This document shows positions 8,813 through 16,377 of a stretch of 41,576 nt of DNA, piece after piece. The notes under the pieces were generated by a model. It worked only from the letters and a program-made list of their open reading frames with translations, ran no database searches and was not told where the DNA came from. Position numbers and translations under genes: made by a program. Position 1 is the first letter of the stretch. Each line of letters starts with the position of its first letter. Origin of the DNA: Myxococcales bacterium (lineage in GTDB: Bacteria; Myxococcota_A; Bradymonadia; UBA7976; UBA1532); the NCBI GenBank assembly GCA_009692505.1, contig SHZC01000016.1, positions 1 to 41,576 of the forward strand. The letters run 5' to 3'.

Positions 8813-10954
8813 ATGAACGTCGTCTTCTACTGGCATATGCATCAGCCCGACTATCGGGACGCGTTCTCCGAGCGCCTGATCCTCCCATGGGTTCGCCTGC
8901 ACGCGACCCGGGCGTACTACGACATGGCGTGGATGCTCGAGCACCATCCCCAGATCACCTGCGCGGTGAACTTCGTCCCCGTCCTCGTCGAGCAGCTTGA
9001 GGCCTACGTCGAGCACGGCGCACGGGACGTCGCCTGGACGCTCTCGCGCAAGGCCGCCCGCCTGCTCACCGACGAGGACCGCAGCTTCATCCTGCGGAAC
9101 TTCTTCTCCATCAACGCCGAGGTCTGCATAAGGCCGCGACCCCGCTACTGGCACCTGCTCCAGAAGCGCGGGCACACCACGCCGTACCGCAAGACGGCCG
9201 ACTTCACGGACGGCGAGCTTCGTGACCTGCAGGTGCTCTTCAACCTCGCATGGTTCGGCTTCGCCGCGCGCCGGGAGCTCCCGTTCCTCGACGAGCTCGA
9301 GCGCAAGGGGCGGGGCTATACCGAAGACGAGAAGCACCGCCTCCTCGATCTCCAAATCGCGGTCATGCGACGGGTCCTTCCAGCCTGGAGACGGCTCGCC
9401 GAGCGCGGCCAAGTGGAGCTGACGACGACCCCGTATTACCACCCGATCCTGCCGCTGCTCATCGACTCTCAGGTGGCCGAGCAGGCGAGACCGGGCGTGA
9501 CGCTGCCTCCGCGGTTTCGCCACCCCGAGGACGCCGCGGCGCAGGTGGAAATGGCGATCACCGCGCACGAGCGAACCTTCGGCCATCGGCCCGTGGGGAT
9601 GTGGCCGGCCGAGGGCGCGATCAGCGAGGCCGTCGTGCCGCTCCTCGCCGACGCCGGGATCGAGTGGATCGCCACAGACGAGGCGCAACTGCGCCGGGCC
9701 TCTGGGGAAGCGGCCAGCAACCCTCATCGGCCTTATCTCCTGGAGGTGGACGGACGCTCACTCGCGGTCTTCTTCCGGGATCGCGGGCTCAGCGACGCGC
9801 TCGGCTTCACCTACGCCCGCAACCCTGCAAGGGTCTCGGTCGACGACCTCATATCGAGGCTCGAAGCGTTGCCGCCGGACGCTGAGACCGTCTCCATCAT
9901 CCTCGATGGGGAGAACCCCTGGGAGGCCTTCGACGACAGCGGCCATGACTTCCTGACGCTCTTGTATACCCGCCTCTCGAGTCACCCGACGCTGCGCACG
10001 ATGACGCCTTCGGCCGCGCTCCAGGACGCTCGTTCGGAGGGCCGCGCGCTCGATCAGCTTCATTCGCTTCAGCCCGGCTCCTGGATCGGCGGCAACTTCG
10101 ATGTCTGGCTCGGGGGCGCGGTCGAGAACACCGCCTGGCGCCTGCTCGGAGAGGCCCGAGACTACGTTGGGCGCGCCGCCGAAGGGGGTCAATACGCGAG
10201 CGAGCTCATCGCCGAGTGCAAAGCCCAGCTCTACAAGGCCGAGGGCAGCGACTGGTTCTGGTGGTACGGCGAGACGTTCACGAGCGACAACGACGCGGAC
10301 TTCGACCACCTCTTCCGCTCACACCTCCGCCGGGTCTACGGGCTGCTCGGGGTCGCGGTCCCGGCGGCCCTGACCCGGACACTTTACCCGGGCGCTTCGG
10401 TCCCGCACGCCAAGGCACCGAGCGCGTTCGTGCGGCCCAACTTCGGTGCCGAAACGACGTACTACGACTGGCTCGGCGCCGGCATCATCGAGCTGGCCGG
10501 CTCGACTGTGAGCATGTACCGCTCGAGCACGTTCTTCCGACGGCTGCGATACGGCTTCGACCTCGATCACCTCTTCCTCAGGCTCGAACCGGGAACGGAG
10601 GACGCGCACGCCGACGCGCTGATCGCCCCGCTCACGCTGCGCGTCGACATCACCGGCCACGCCCACCACCACGCGGAGATCGCGCTCGGCGAGCCCTCCA
10701 CCGCGCGGCTCTGCACCATCGGCGCGGACCTCTCACGGCAGGCCACCGAGTCGCTCCCGATGATCAAGATCCGGCGGGGGGTCGTCGAGCTGGGCATCTC
10801 GTTTCGGGCCTTGAATCTCGCGGCGGGTGACAGCGTCCATGTCTCCGTCTACCTGCTCCAGGACCGGGTTGAGCTCGACCGGTATCCTGCCGGTCGGACG
10901 TTGACGGTCGTGGTCCCGGACGAGTCCTTCGAAGATCAGAACTGGACGGTCTAA
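8813..10954 (+). CDS. Glycoside hydrolase family 57 protein (alpha-glucan active)
   Basis: GH57 enzyme of 713 aa without a signal peptide, so cytosolic. Members hydrolyse or transfer alpha-glucan chains (amylase, 4-alpha-glucanotransferase, branching enzyme). The family motifs are visible in order: HMHQPDY (His8, His10), AVNFVPVLVEQL near 51, GMWPAEGAISE with the predicted nucleophile Glu267, and IILDGENPWEAF with the predicted acid/base Asp365. The C-terminal 250 residues form an accessory region with several Trp/Tyr-rich stretches (SDWFWWYGE). The length and the HQPDYRD start resemble GH57 proteins of uncharacterised specificity. Position 19 bp after glgC supports a role in storage glucan turnover or branching. 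Confidence 0.9.
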   Translation: MNVVFYWHMHQPDYRDAFSERLILPWVRLHATRAYYDMAWMLEHHPQITCAVNFVPVLVEQLEAYVEHGARDVAWTLSRKAARLLTDEDRSFILRNFFSINAEVCIRPRPRYWHLLQKRGHTTPYRKTADFTDGELRDLQVLFNLAWFGFAARRELPFLDELERKGRGYTEDEKHRLLDLQIAVMRRVLPAWRRLAERGQVELTTTPYYHPILPLLIDSQVAEQARPGVTLPPRFRHPEDAAAQVEMAITAHERTFGHRPVGMWPAEGAISEAVVPLLADAGIEWIATDEAQLRRASGEAASNPHRPYLLEVDGRSLAVFFRDRGLSDALGFTYARNPARVSVDDLISRLEALPPDAETVSIILDGENPWEAFDDSGHDFLTLLYTRLSSHPTLRTMTPSAALQDARSEGRALDQLHSLQPGSWIGGNFDVWLGGAVENTAWRLLGEARDYVGRAAEGGQYASELIAECKAQLYKAEGSDWFWWYGETFTSDNDADFDHLFRSHLRRVYGLLGVAVPAALTRTLYPGASVPHAKAPSAFVRPNFGAETTYYDWLGAGIIELAGSTVSMYRSSTFFRRLRYGFDLDHLFLRLEPGTEDAHADALIAPLTLRVDITGHAHHHAEIALGEPSTARLCTIGADLSRQATESLPMIKIRRGVVELGISFRALNLAAGDSVHVSVYLLQDRVELDRYPAGRTLTVVVPDESFEDQNWTV

Positions 10955-10957
10955 GCG

Positions 10958-11455
10958 ATGCGTTTAGCCTGCACCTACGTTGGCCTCCTCTCGGTGTTTG
11001 CCCCCCTGAAAGCGGTCGCAGATCCGGAGGTGCCGTCGCCGCTGAAGTGTACGGCCTACGCCGGGACCATCAGGGAGGCTTCGGCGGACCTGGAGTTTCA
11101 TGGAGCTAAGCTCGTCAGTCGGCGGACCGAGAGCCTCGAGGTGACCCTCCAGACCTTCGACGCCCCGGCGCTGGGTGATCCGGCGGCCGTGGACTCCGCG
11201 TGCCGGGATCGGGCGCGTACTTTCTGCTTGGCCCACAACGCGGGGAAGGACCTGTGCCGGTTCGAGCTGCACGCGGGCCTCACGCCCGTCGGTTGGGCGA
11301 GCGCGGCTTTGACCGAGCTGTCCAGCACGCCCAAGCCGAACGGCGCGTCCAAGCCGAACGGCGCGTCCAAGGGGAAGACCCGGAGCAGGCCCGCCCGCAA
11401 GCACCGCACGCCCAAGACTTCGGCGAAACCGGGCGGCCCGGTCGGCAAGGGCTGA
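10958..11455 (+). CDS. Secreted hypothetical protein with basic C-terminal tail
   Basis: A 165-aa protein that I do not recognise. It has an N-terminal signal peptide (about residues 1-21, ending AVADPE). A central domain has four Cys (Cys at CTAY, CRDRARTFC, CRFEL), which may form two disulfides in the periplasm. The tail is low in complexity and very basic, with a direct repeat of PNGASK and many Lys, Arg and Pro. It follows the GH57 gene by 3 bp, so it is almost certainly co-transcribed with it. The basic tail could bind nucleic acid or an anionic surface polymer, but nothing proves this. Confidence 0.75.
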   Translation: MRLACTYVGLLSVFAPLKAVADPEVPSPLKCTAYAGTIREASADLEFHGAKLVSRRTESLEVTLQTFDAPALGDPAAVDSACRDRARTFCLAHNAGKDLCRFELHAGLTPVGWASAALTELSSTPKPNGASKPNGASKGKTRSRPARKHRTPKTSAKPGGPVGKG

Positions 11456-11468
11456 GGCGGTAGATCTC

Positions 11469-12437
11469 TTGAGGAGACCGCTCTTTGTCCTGCTCGGCTT
11501 TCTCGCGGTTGTCGTCGGCTGCGGCGGCCCCAAGCCCACCCCGCGATCCTTCGAATGGCAGCTCTTCGGGCTCCCGTCCGCCGGTCGCCACACCGGCTTG
11601 TGCCTGCACGCCTCCGGCCGCATCGTCGCGCTGCGTGGCCTGCGGGCCGACGTCTGGTCGAAGGACGAGTCCGGACGACCGATGACCAGTCCCCCTCGCT
11701 TGGGCGCGCTCTCGAAGTGTCTGCCTGATGAGACGGAAGGGCCGCTCGGTGAGGTGGGCGGGGGCTTGGGGGGCGGCTGGCGGTTTGACGCGACGACGGT
11801 CTTCATTTCGCGCGGCGAGACGTTCGAGCTCGTTCGACGGCTCACCGGCCCACTCACCGATGCGTGCACCGATGGTCGGCACCTCCTCGTCGTAGGGCCG
11901 CTTGGGCTGTTCTCTGTCCCGCTAAAGACCTCTGGAGAGCCCCGACCCATCCTCCTCCCCCCTGGCCTCTCCGGCCGCGGATTGACGGCCATTTTCCGTG
12001 ACGGACCGTCTTTCTGGCTTCGCGACGCTGACGATACCGGCTGGCCGGTACAGATCATCGGCGATGAGGCCGTCCTGCTCACCCGCGAGGGCACGCTGCC
12101 GAAGCTCGACGACGCCCTCCGCGTCCCCCTGTATGCCGGTCGGGTCGAGGCCAATCAAGGCACGGACGGGCTCCGCATTCTCGACGATTCGGGCCTGCTC
12201 GTCTCGGCTCTGCCGCTGGAGCGCGTGCGTGGTCTGCTCGCAGTCGATGGCGGCGCGACGCTGCTCGTGGCCTCCGGTTCGAAGATCCTCCCGTTCGTGT
12301 CCGGCAGGGGTCCGAAGCTGAGCCCACGCCCACCGATCGAGTTGACCGGCGAGGTCCGCCGGATGCTGAACATCGGCGACGACACCGTCTACGTCGTGGG
12401 TGACTTCGGGCTCGTCAGGCTGCGCCGCCAACCCTGA
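11469..12437 (+). CDS. Predicted lipoprotein, possibly beta-propeller-like
   Basis: A 322-aa protein starting with TTG at 11469 and beginning with a lipoprotein signal (FVLLGFLAVVVGCGG, lipobox VVGC). It should be anchored in the membrane through that Cys. The mature part is rich in short beta strands repeating small-residue and Gly-rich turns (GRHTGLCLHASGRIVALRG, DTVYVVGDFGLVRLR), which suggests a propeller or a repeated-strand fold. No known domain is certain. It lies 13 bp after the secreted protein gene and 18 bp before the hydrolase gene, within the kinase-glgC operon. GAGGCGG lies about 8 nt before the TTG. No upstream ATG gives an intact signal sequence. Confidence 0.72.
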   Translation: MRRPLFVLLGFLAVVVGCGGPKPTPRSFEWQLFGLPSAGRHTGLCLHASGRIVALRGLRADVWSKDESGRPMTSPPRLGALSKCLPDETEGPLGEVGGGLGGGWRFDATTVFISRGETFELVRRLTGPLTDACTDGRHLLVVGPLGLFSVPLKTSGEPRPILLPPGLSGRGLTAIFRDGPSFWLRDADDTGWPVQIIGDEAVLLTREGTLPKLDDALRVPLYAGRVEANQGTDGLRILDDSGLLVSALPLERVRGLLAVDGGATLLVASGSKILPFVSGRGPKLSPRPPIELTGEVRRMLNIGDDTVYVVGDFGLVRLRRQP

Positions 12438-12455
12438 TTCTGTCATGATTGTGTC

Positions 12456-13346
12456 ATGTCCTCTCGACCCACCCTGCCGCCGCCCGTCCGAACCTTCGAC
12501 GTCGGCGGCCAGCACCTCGCGGCCTACGTCTTGGGCGAGGGGCCGCGGCTCGTCGTCCTCCTGCACGGCTTCCCGGACACGGCCGTCTCGATGCTGCCCA
12601 TCGCGGAGGGGCTCGTCGAGCGTGGCTATCGCTGCGTCGTCCCCTACCTGCGCGGGTACTCGCCGAGCGCGCTGCCCCACGACGGGAGGGTCGACGCGCT
12701 GGCCCTGGCCAACGACGTGCTCGGACTCGCCGACGCCCTGGGCGCGGAGACGTTCCTGCTCGTCGGGCATGACTGGGGGGCTTATATCACCTATGCCACC
12801 TGCAACCTCGCGCCGCATCGGGTCCTGCGAGCGGTCGCGCTCTCGGTCCCACCGCTGCGAACGCTCGCGCGTAACCTGCCGCGAAACCCCATGCAGCTCG
12901 TTCGCAGCCGCTACATGCTCGGGTTCCAACTGCCGATCATCCCCGAGCATCGGGCCGCTCGAGACGACTTCGCCGCGCTTGAGAGGCTGTGGCGGACTTG
13001 GTCTCCCGGCTTTGAGCCCCCCGATGCCAGCCTGGACGCGCTGAGAGCCGCCCTCTCCCCGAAGGGCGCGCTCACGGCCGCGCTGGACTACTACCGGGCC
13101 CTGCGCTCGCCGACGGGCCTCATGCGCAGCCGGGCGCTCGTCTTCGATCGGTTCCGCGTCCCGATCTGCGTGATCGTCGGAGACCGCGACGCCTGCCTCT
13201 CGCTCGAGGTCTTTGACGGCCTCGGCCACGCGTTCATGGGCGAACACGCGCTCATGGTCGTCGCCGGGGCGGGCCACTTCTTGCCCATCGAGGCGAGCGA
13301 AGAGGTGCTCGCAAGGACGGTCGCCTTCTTCGATGAGGCGTTCTGA
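12456..13346 (+). CDS. Alpha/beta hydrolase, epoxide-hydrolase-like
   Basis: Cytosolic alpha/beta-fold hydrolase of 296 aa. The oxyanion-hole motif LLHGFPD (residues 35-41) and nucleophile elbow VGHDWGAY (Asp106 as nucleophile) are typical of epoxide hydrolases and haloalkane dehalogenases. The acid is likely Asp in VGDRDACL, and the base is His274 in AGAGHFLP. The HGFPD motif favours epoxide hydrolase. It is the last gene of the plus-strand run, 18 bp after the lipoprotein gene. The short sequence TGTCATG occurs twice around its start (12442-12458). Its relation to the glycogen genes is unclear and may be only positional. Confidence 0.88.
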   Translation: MSSRPTLPPPVRTFDVGGQHLAAYVLGEGPRLVVLLHGFPDTAVSMLPIAEGLVERGYRCVVPYLRGYSPSALPHDGRVDALALANDVLGLADALGAETFLLVGHDWGAYITYATCNLAPHRVLRAVALSVPPLRTLARNLPRNPMQLVRSRYMLGFQLPIIPEHRAARDDFAALERLWRTWSPGFEPPDASLDALRAALSPKGALTAALDYYRALRSPTGLMRSRALVFDRFRVPICVIVGDRDACLSLEVFDGLGHAFMGEHALMVVAGAGHFLPIEASEEVLARTVAFFDEAF

Positions 13347-13373
13347 GCAGACGCAGCGGCGCCGGCACGCCGA

Positions 13374-13395
13374 CCTCAGGCAACGGGCCCTGAGG
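13374..13395. terminator. Hairpin between convergent genes
   Basis: CCTCAGG (13374-13380) and CCTGAGG (13389-13395) pair perfectly around an 8-base loop, in the 75 bp between the convergent hydrolase gene and the broken secreted-protein gene. There is no T run, so intrinsic termination is only possible. Confidence 0.35.
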
Positions 13396-13421
13396 GTGGC
13401 GAGCCCGGGGCTGCTCGACGA

Positions 13422-13876
13422 TTACTTGCCCTCGGGAACGATGTAGCCCTTCGGCTCGATGCAGACCCGGCGCGTGGCGCCTTCCTTGGTAATGATGACA
13501 GCGCCGGCCTTCGCTTGGGGGTGAACTCCAACGCTGACGTCGTGGCAGCAACCCAGGGCCACCGGGGCCAGCGAAGGGCCCGTTGAGTGAGAGGGCGTAG
13601 TTCAGGCCGCGGTCCACCGCACTCAGCATACCGTCGAGAAGGGGCGCATTGCCGCTGTTGACGGTCGTGACGTTAAGAGTCGGGGCGCCGCCCTTGGCCG
13701 CGAGGGTAACGGTGACGCTCTCAATCCCGACGAGCGCGGCGCTCACAGCTGGCGCGGACGCCGCCCCAAGGGCGATGTACGTGGGCGCGGGCGCGACCGG
13801 GGGCACCGCGTGCGCGGCCGACGTGAGAGCGGAGGCAAGAAAGACCGAAGACCAGAAGGGAAGGAATCGAACGCGT
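13422..13876 (-). pseudogene. Broken gene for a small secreted protein
   Basis: Three frames together spell one exported protein. A signal-like start (RSIPSLLVFGLS) in one frame continues as VFLASALTSAAHAVPPVAP in a second. This second frame runs through TYIALGAASAPAVSAALVGI and VDRGLNYALSLNGPF to about 13560. The C-terminus GCCHDVSVGVHPQAKAGAV and GYIVPEGK, stopping at 13422, lies in a third frame. AAGGAG at 13887-13882 is a good ribosome site, but at the expected start there is ACG rather than ATG. At least two frameshifts and a lost start codon indicate a pseudogene, unless the sequence is poor here. Function unknown; about 150 aa originally. Confidence 0.55.
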
Positions 13877-14001
13877 GGACACTCCTTGAAGAAACCCCAA
13901 TGTGGTTGAACGCAGCAGCAGACCCGAGCGGGACGCTGACAGCGCCGACTGATACCGACACGAAGTCGATGGTGACAAGACGCCTCTTGCCCGGCCGGTA
14001 T

Positions 14002-14133
14002 TCAACGAACTTTTCGAGGAACGACGACGTGATCGTCACCCACAACGCGGAAGCGAAGCACGTAGTGCGCGGTCGAGAAGCGCGCGAGCCACTCTCGGGG
14101 AGCCAGATCAGCTCGGCTCTGGCGCAGTCTCAC
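14002..14133 (-). pseudogene. RelE/ParE-type toxin remnant with an internal deletion
   Basis: A 43-aa frame starting GTG at 14133 and overlapping the antitoxin-like gene. Its last 30 residues (PREWLARFSTAHYVLRFRVVG and DDHVVV) match the C-terminal beta sheet of RelE/ParE mRNA interferases and gyrase toxins, where a motif like REWLVRF, YVLRYRV, GD is typical. Normal toxins are 90-100 aa. Here the first 12 or so residues (RLRQSRADLA) join straight to this sheet, so about 45 residues of the helical middle are missing. The end also diverges from the usual RVRH motif. It is therefore very unlikely to be active. Confidence 0.5.
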
Positions 14134-14287
14134 CCTGCGCCAGAGCCGAGAGCCAAGCTTTGGCCCGCTCATGGGAGACCGACTCGCCGGTCAGGGTGTA
14201 GTGCGCCCACCGTGCTTCATCCTCCGCCGCTTGCGCCAAGCGACGCGCCTCGGCTGTGCGGTCGCGAAGCTCATCCTCGACTTTCAA
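14108..14287 (-). CDS. Antitoxin-like small protein (RelB/CopG type)
   Basis: A 59-aa protein with TTG start at 14287, too short to be noticed by length alone. It is charged and helical (VEDELRDRTAEARRLAQAAED) and ends with ARWAHYTLTGESVSHERAKAWL, a pattern typical of the toxin-wrapping C-terminus of type II antitoxins (hydrophobic-TG-x-hydrophobic, then AWL). The N-terminal DNA-binding part is short or missing. It lies 16 bp after corA on the same strand and directly precedes the toxin remnant with a 26-bp overlap. Third-position G/C is high. An antitoxin can stay functional after its toxin decays, but family assignment rests on motif recall. Confidence 0.45.
   Translation of the reverse strand: MKVEDELRDRTAEARRLAQAAEDEARWAHYTLTGESVSHERAKAWLSALAQGETAPEPS
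14112..14150. repeat. Perfect 15-bp inverted repeat over the antitoxin-toxin junction
   Basis: CTCGGCTCTGGCGCA (14112-14126) and TGCGCCAGAGCCGAG (14136-14150) are exact reverse complements around a 9-base loop. On the minus-strand transcript the stem covers the last antitoxin codons, and the loop holds the toxin GTG start (14133-14131) preceded by GG. The hairpin could limit toxin translation or act as a transcription attenuator. No T run follows. Confidence 0.6.
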
Positions 14288-14303
14288 TCGTCACGCTCGC
14301 TCT

Positions 14304-15365
14304 CTACAGCAGACGCAGCCGCCTCATCACGATGATGATCGACGTGGCGATCGTCAAAGCAAGGGCCCAGAAGACGGCATAGCCATGCGTCCAGCGCAGC
14401 TCCGGCAGCGTCTCGAAGTTCATGCCGTAGACGCCGGCGAGGAACGACAGCGGCAGGAAGATCACGCTGACCACCGTGAGCTTGTTCATGAGGCGGTTGG
14501 TCTGGTGGCTGACCATGGACATGTGCAGGTTGAGCGACTGCGTGAGGATGTCCCGATCGACGAGCGCGTCCTGAAGAACATGGTCAATCGTGCCGACCAT
14601 CGTATTGAGAAACGGCTGGGTCGCCTCGCTGACGAAGGCCGTCTTTCGCGAGGACAGCTCGGACAGCACGGCCCGCGCCGGCAGGAGCACCTTGCGGAAG
14701 TTGAGGAGCTGTGAGCCGACGATGGAGACGCGCTTGAAGATGGAGTCGTCCATGTCGTGGACCAGGTTGCGCTGGAGGGCCTCGACGCGGTCCTCGAACG
14801 TCTTCTGCACGGCGATGTAGTGCTCGGTCAGGTGGTCCCAGAGCTCATACGTCAAGAAGCTCGGGCTCTGGGCGAAGCGAAGGAAGTCATCGCGATAGCC
14901 CATGCGGACGCGCTCGAGGAAGTCGACCGGCCCCTTGTGAAGCGTGAGCGTGAATCGCTCGCCGATGAAGATGTCCACCCGGTCGATCTCGAAGCGGTCG
15001 ATCCGGCCGCGGTCCATGATGCAGGTGCCCACGACGAGGTGCAGGTATCGATCAAAGCGGTTGAGGTGCGCGGTGGACTCGTGGTGCAGCGCGTCTCGAA
15101 GGAGGGCCTCATCGACGAGGCCGATCCCACTCAACCAGGCGAGCGCGGCGGTCGCGTCGGTGACCTCGACGTCAATCCAAAGGAACCGCGAATCGCTGGC
15201 CGACCACTCAACGAGGTCGATGACCGTGTCGGTCTTCGTCGCGAAGTCAAACGCGATGGACCTCACCTGGCAGCCCGGCGGCGGTGGGGAGATGGGCGTC
15301 GCGACCGGCGGCGGGGGGGGGGGGTGACGTTGAGGCTCATGGCTATGATGTATAGTTCCCCCCAT
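14304..15365 (-). CDS. corA: CorA-family magnesium/divalent cation transporter
   Basis: Inner-membrane channel of the CorA/MIT family, up to 353 aa. The large N-terminal domain is cytosolic. The C-terminus has two membrane helices (VVSVIFLPLSFLAGVYGMNF and YAVFWALALTIATSIIIVM) separated by the signature YGMNFETLPEL (GMN is the selectivity filter; the Glu after it is usual). The annotated ATG at 15365 overlaps the divergent SRAP start and gives a Pro run (PPPPPP) encoded by a 12-base C tract. A better-placed ATG at 15340 (MSLNVT) is out of frame unless the tract gains one C or loses two. Both starts depend on this tract, so the N-terminus is uncertain. The conserved domain begins near GCQVRSIAFDF. 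Confidence 0.9.
   Translation of the reverse strand: MGGTIHHSHEPQRHPPPPPPVATPISPPPPGCQVRSIAFDFATKTDTVIDLVEWSASDSRFLWIDVEVTDATAALAWLSGIGLVDEALLRDALHHESTAHLNRFDRYLHLVVGTCIMDRGRIDRFEIDRVDIFIGERFTLTLHKGPVDFLERVRMGYRDDFLRFAQSPSFLTYELWDHLTEHYIAVQKTFEDRVEALQRNLVHDMDDSIFKRVSIVGSQLLNFRKVLLPARAVLSELSSRKTAFVSEATQPFLNTMVGTIDHVLQDALVDRDILTQSLNLHMSMVSHQTNRLMNKLTVVSVIFLPLSFLAGVYGMNFETLPELRWTHGYAVFWALALTIATSIIIVMRRLRLL
15313..15324. repeat. 12-base G/C homopolymer at the 5' end of corA
   Basis: Twelve G on the plus strand (C on the coding strand) lie between two candidate ATG starts and the conserved CorA domain. Slippage here would switch which start is in frame. Confidence 0.9.
15341..15363. promoter_or_regulatory. 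Very short divergent region between corA and the SRAP gene
   Basis: Only about 23 bp separate the likely corA ATG (15340) from the SRAP ATG (15364). They contain TATGAT and TATAGT, both close to a -10 box for the plus strand. The SRAP message may therefore start very near its own start codon. No -35 element is obvious outside the poly-G tract. Confidence 0.3.
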
Positions 15366-16023
15366 GTGCGGACGCTACCATCAACACAAGCCCCGAGAGC
15401 TTCTGGAGCTCATGTTCGAGATCGGCGAGGCGATTGGCGATCCGGACGTCTTTGAGGCGCGCGCCGAGATTCGACCGACGAACTTCGCCCCGGTCATTCG
15501 GGCCCTCGCGGACGGCGTGCGGACCTTGTCCATGCTGCGCTGGGGCCTCGTGCCGAACTGGGCGCGGGACACGAAGATCGCCTCGAACTGCATCAACGCC
15601 CGCTCCGAGACGGCGCCGGAGAGGCCGGCCTTTCGGGACGCGGTCCGAGCGCGACGCTGCATCATCCCGGCGACCGGCTTCTGGGAGTGGAAGGACGTCG
15701 GGCTGAAGAAGAAGGTGAAGTACGAGGTGAGGCCGTCGGGGCCGTCTGGGTCCATCGCCGCGGAGTGCTTCGCCTTGGCCGGGCTCTGGGCCCGCTGGCA
15801 GCCACCCGATGGGGGGCCGGAGCTGTTGACCTTCAGCCTGCTGACGACGGAAGCGAACACCACGATGAGCGCGCTTCATGATCGGATGCCGGTCCTCCTG
15901 CCACCGGAGGCCTTCGAGCTCTGGCTCGATCCGAATCAGCAAGACTTGGGACCGCTCGCGCGCTTCGTGGTGCCGAGCCCGCCGGACTGGCTGACGGTCA
16001 GGCTCGCTGAGGTTGATGGCTGA
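15364..16023 (+). CDS. yedK: SRAP domain abasic-site shield/peptidase (YedK/HMCES family)
   Basis: A 219-aa protein that forms a covalent thiazolidine link with abasic sites in single-stranded DNA, protecting replication forks. Catalytic features are intact. Cys2 directly follows the initiator Met (MCGRYH), Asn78 is in INARSET, Glu108 in TGFWEWK, and His172 in LHDRMPVLL. The start is certain because Met must be removed to expose Cys2. The gene is divergent from corA. Its 3' end abuts the truncated VapC remnant on the opposite strand, so an old toxin-antitoxin locus was cut close to here. The gene itself looks fully intact among decayed neighbours. Confidence 0.95.
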   Translation: MCGRYHQHKPRELLELMFEIGEAIGDPDVFEARAEIRPTNFAPVIRALADGVRTLSMLRWGLVPNWARDTKIASNCINARSETAPERPAFRDAVRARRCIIPATGFWEWKDVGLKKKVKYEVRPSGPSGSIAAECFALAGLWARWQPPDGGPELLTFSLLTTEANTTMSALHDRMPVLLPPEAFELWLDPNQQDLGPLARFVVPSPPDWLTVRLAEVDG

Positions 16024-16032
16024 CCCCCTATG

Positions 16033-16083
16033 GTCCACAAGCCGCAGGCGGACCACCACGGACGTGTCGAGCCCGACGCTCAC
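16033..16083 (-). pseudogene. VapC-like PIN toxin, only the first ~17 residues left
   Basis: A GTG at 16083 overlaps the TGA of the antitoxin-like gene (GTGA) and opens a frame reading SVGLDTSVVVRLRLVD. LDTSVVxRL is the classical first strand of PIN-domain VapC toxins and includes the first catalytic Asp. After that the frame has no PIN character and runs into the end of the SRAP gene on the other strand. The toxin has thus lost about 110 residues. Confidence 0.5.
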
Positions 16084-16283
16084 TCCGGTTGCTTCTCGCG
16101 ATGCCGAGCTACGCTTCGGCGCATTGACGTGAGGTCGTGTCCACCCGCAGCACTCTGGGCGTAGGACCGCAGACTCCCGAACCATGGGGGCACGTTCGCG
16201 GCCTCAGGCCTGTCGGCGGGCGGTGTCTCCGTGACGGCCAGCTCCAGCGCTCGGTGCACCCCTTCGGTGACGAGCTCCCGCAC
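16080..16283 (-). CDS. VapB-like antitoxin (orphan)
   Basis: A 67-aa protein with GTG start at 16283 and high third-position G/C. The N-terminus is helical (RELVTEGVHRALELAVTE) and the C-terminus ends PPWFGSLRSYAQ then HDLTSMRRSVARHR, a charged tail of the kind antitoxins use to occupy PIN-domain toxins. The coupled GTGA overlap with a VapC-like start is the main reason for the call. Coding character continues upstream of the GTG (TLIDTKATTEK) without a start codon. An ATG at about 16333 would be in frame after a one-base change, so the 5' end may be damaged. Its toxin is truncated, so it can at most act alone as a repressor or neutralise a related toxin elsewhere. Confidence 0.5.
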   Translation of the reverse strand: MRELVTEGVHRALELAVTETPPADRPEAANVPPWFGSLRSYAQSAAGGHDLTSMRRSVARHREKQPE

Positions 16284-16377
16284 CTTTTCGGTCGTCGCTT
16301 TCGTGTCGATCAGGGTACCACCGGCCTCATGGCAATACCGAGGCGACTGCGCTATTCACAGCCGCCCCTAGGGAGAG

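Noticed and set aside
13810-14382. 190-aa plus-strand frame
   Set aside because: Third-position G/C is only about 60 percent, and it is antisense to the antitoxin and toxin remnants and to the broken secreted gene.
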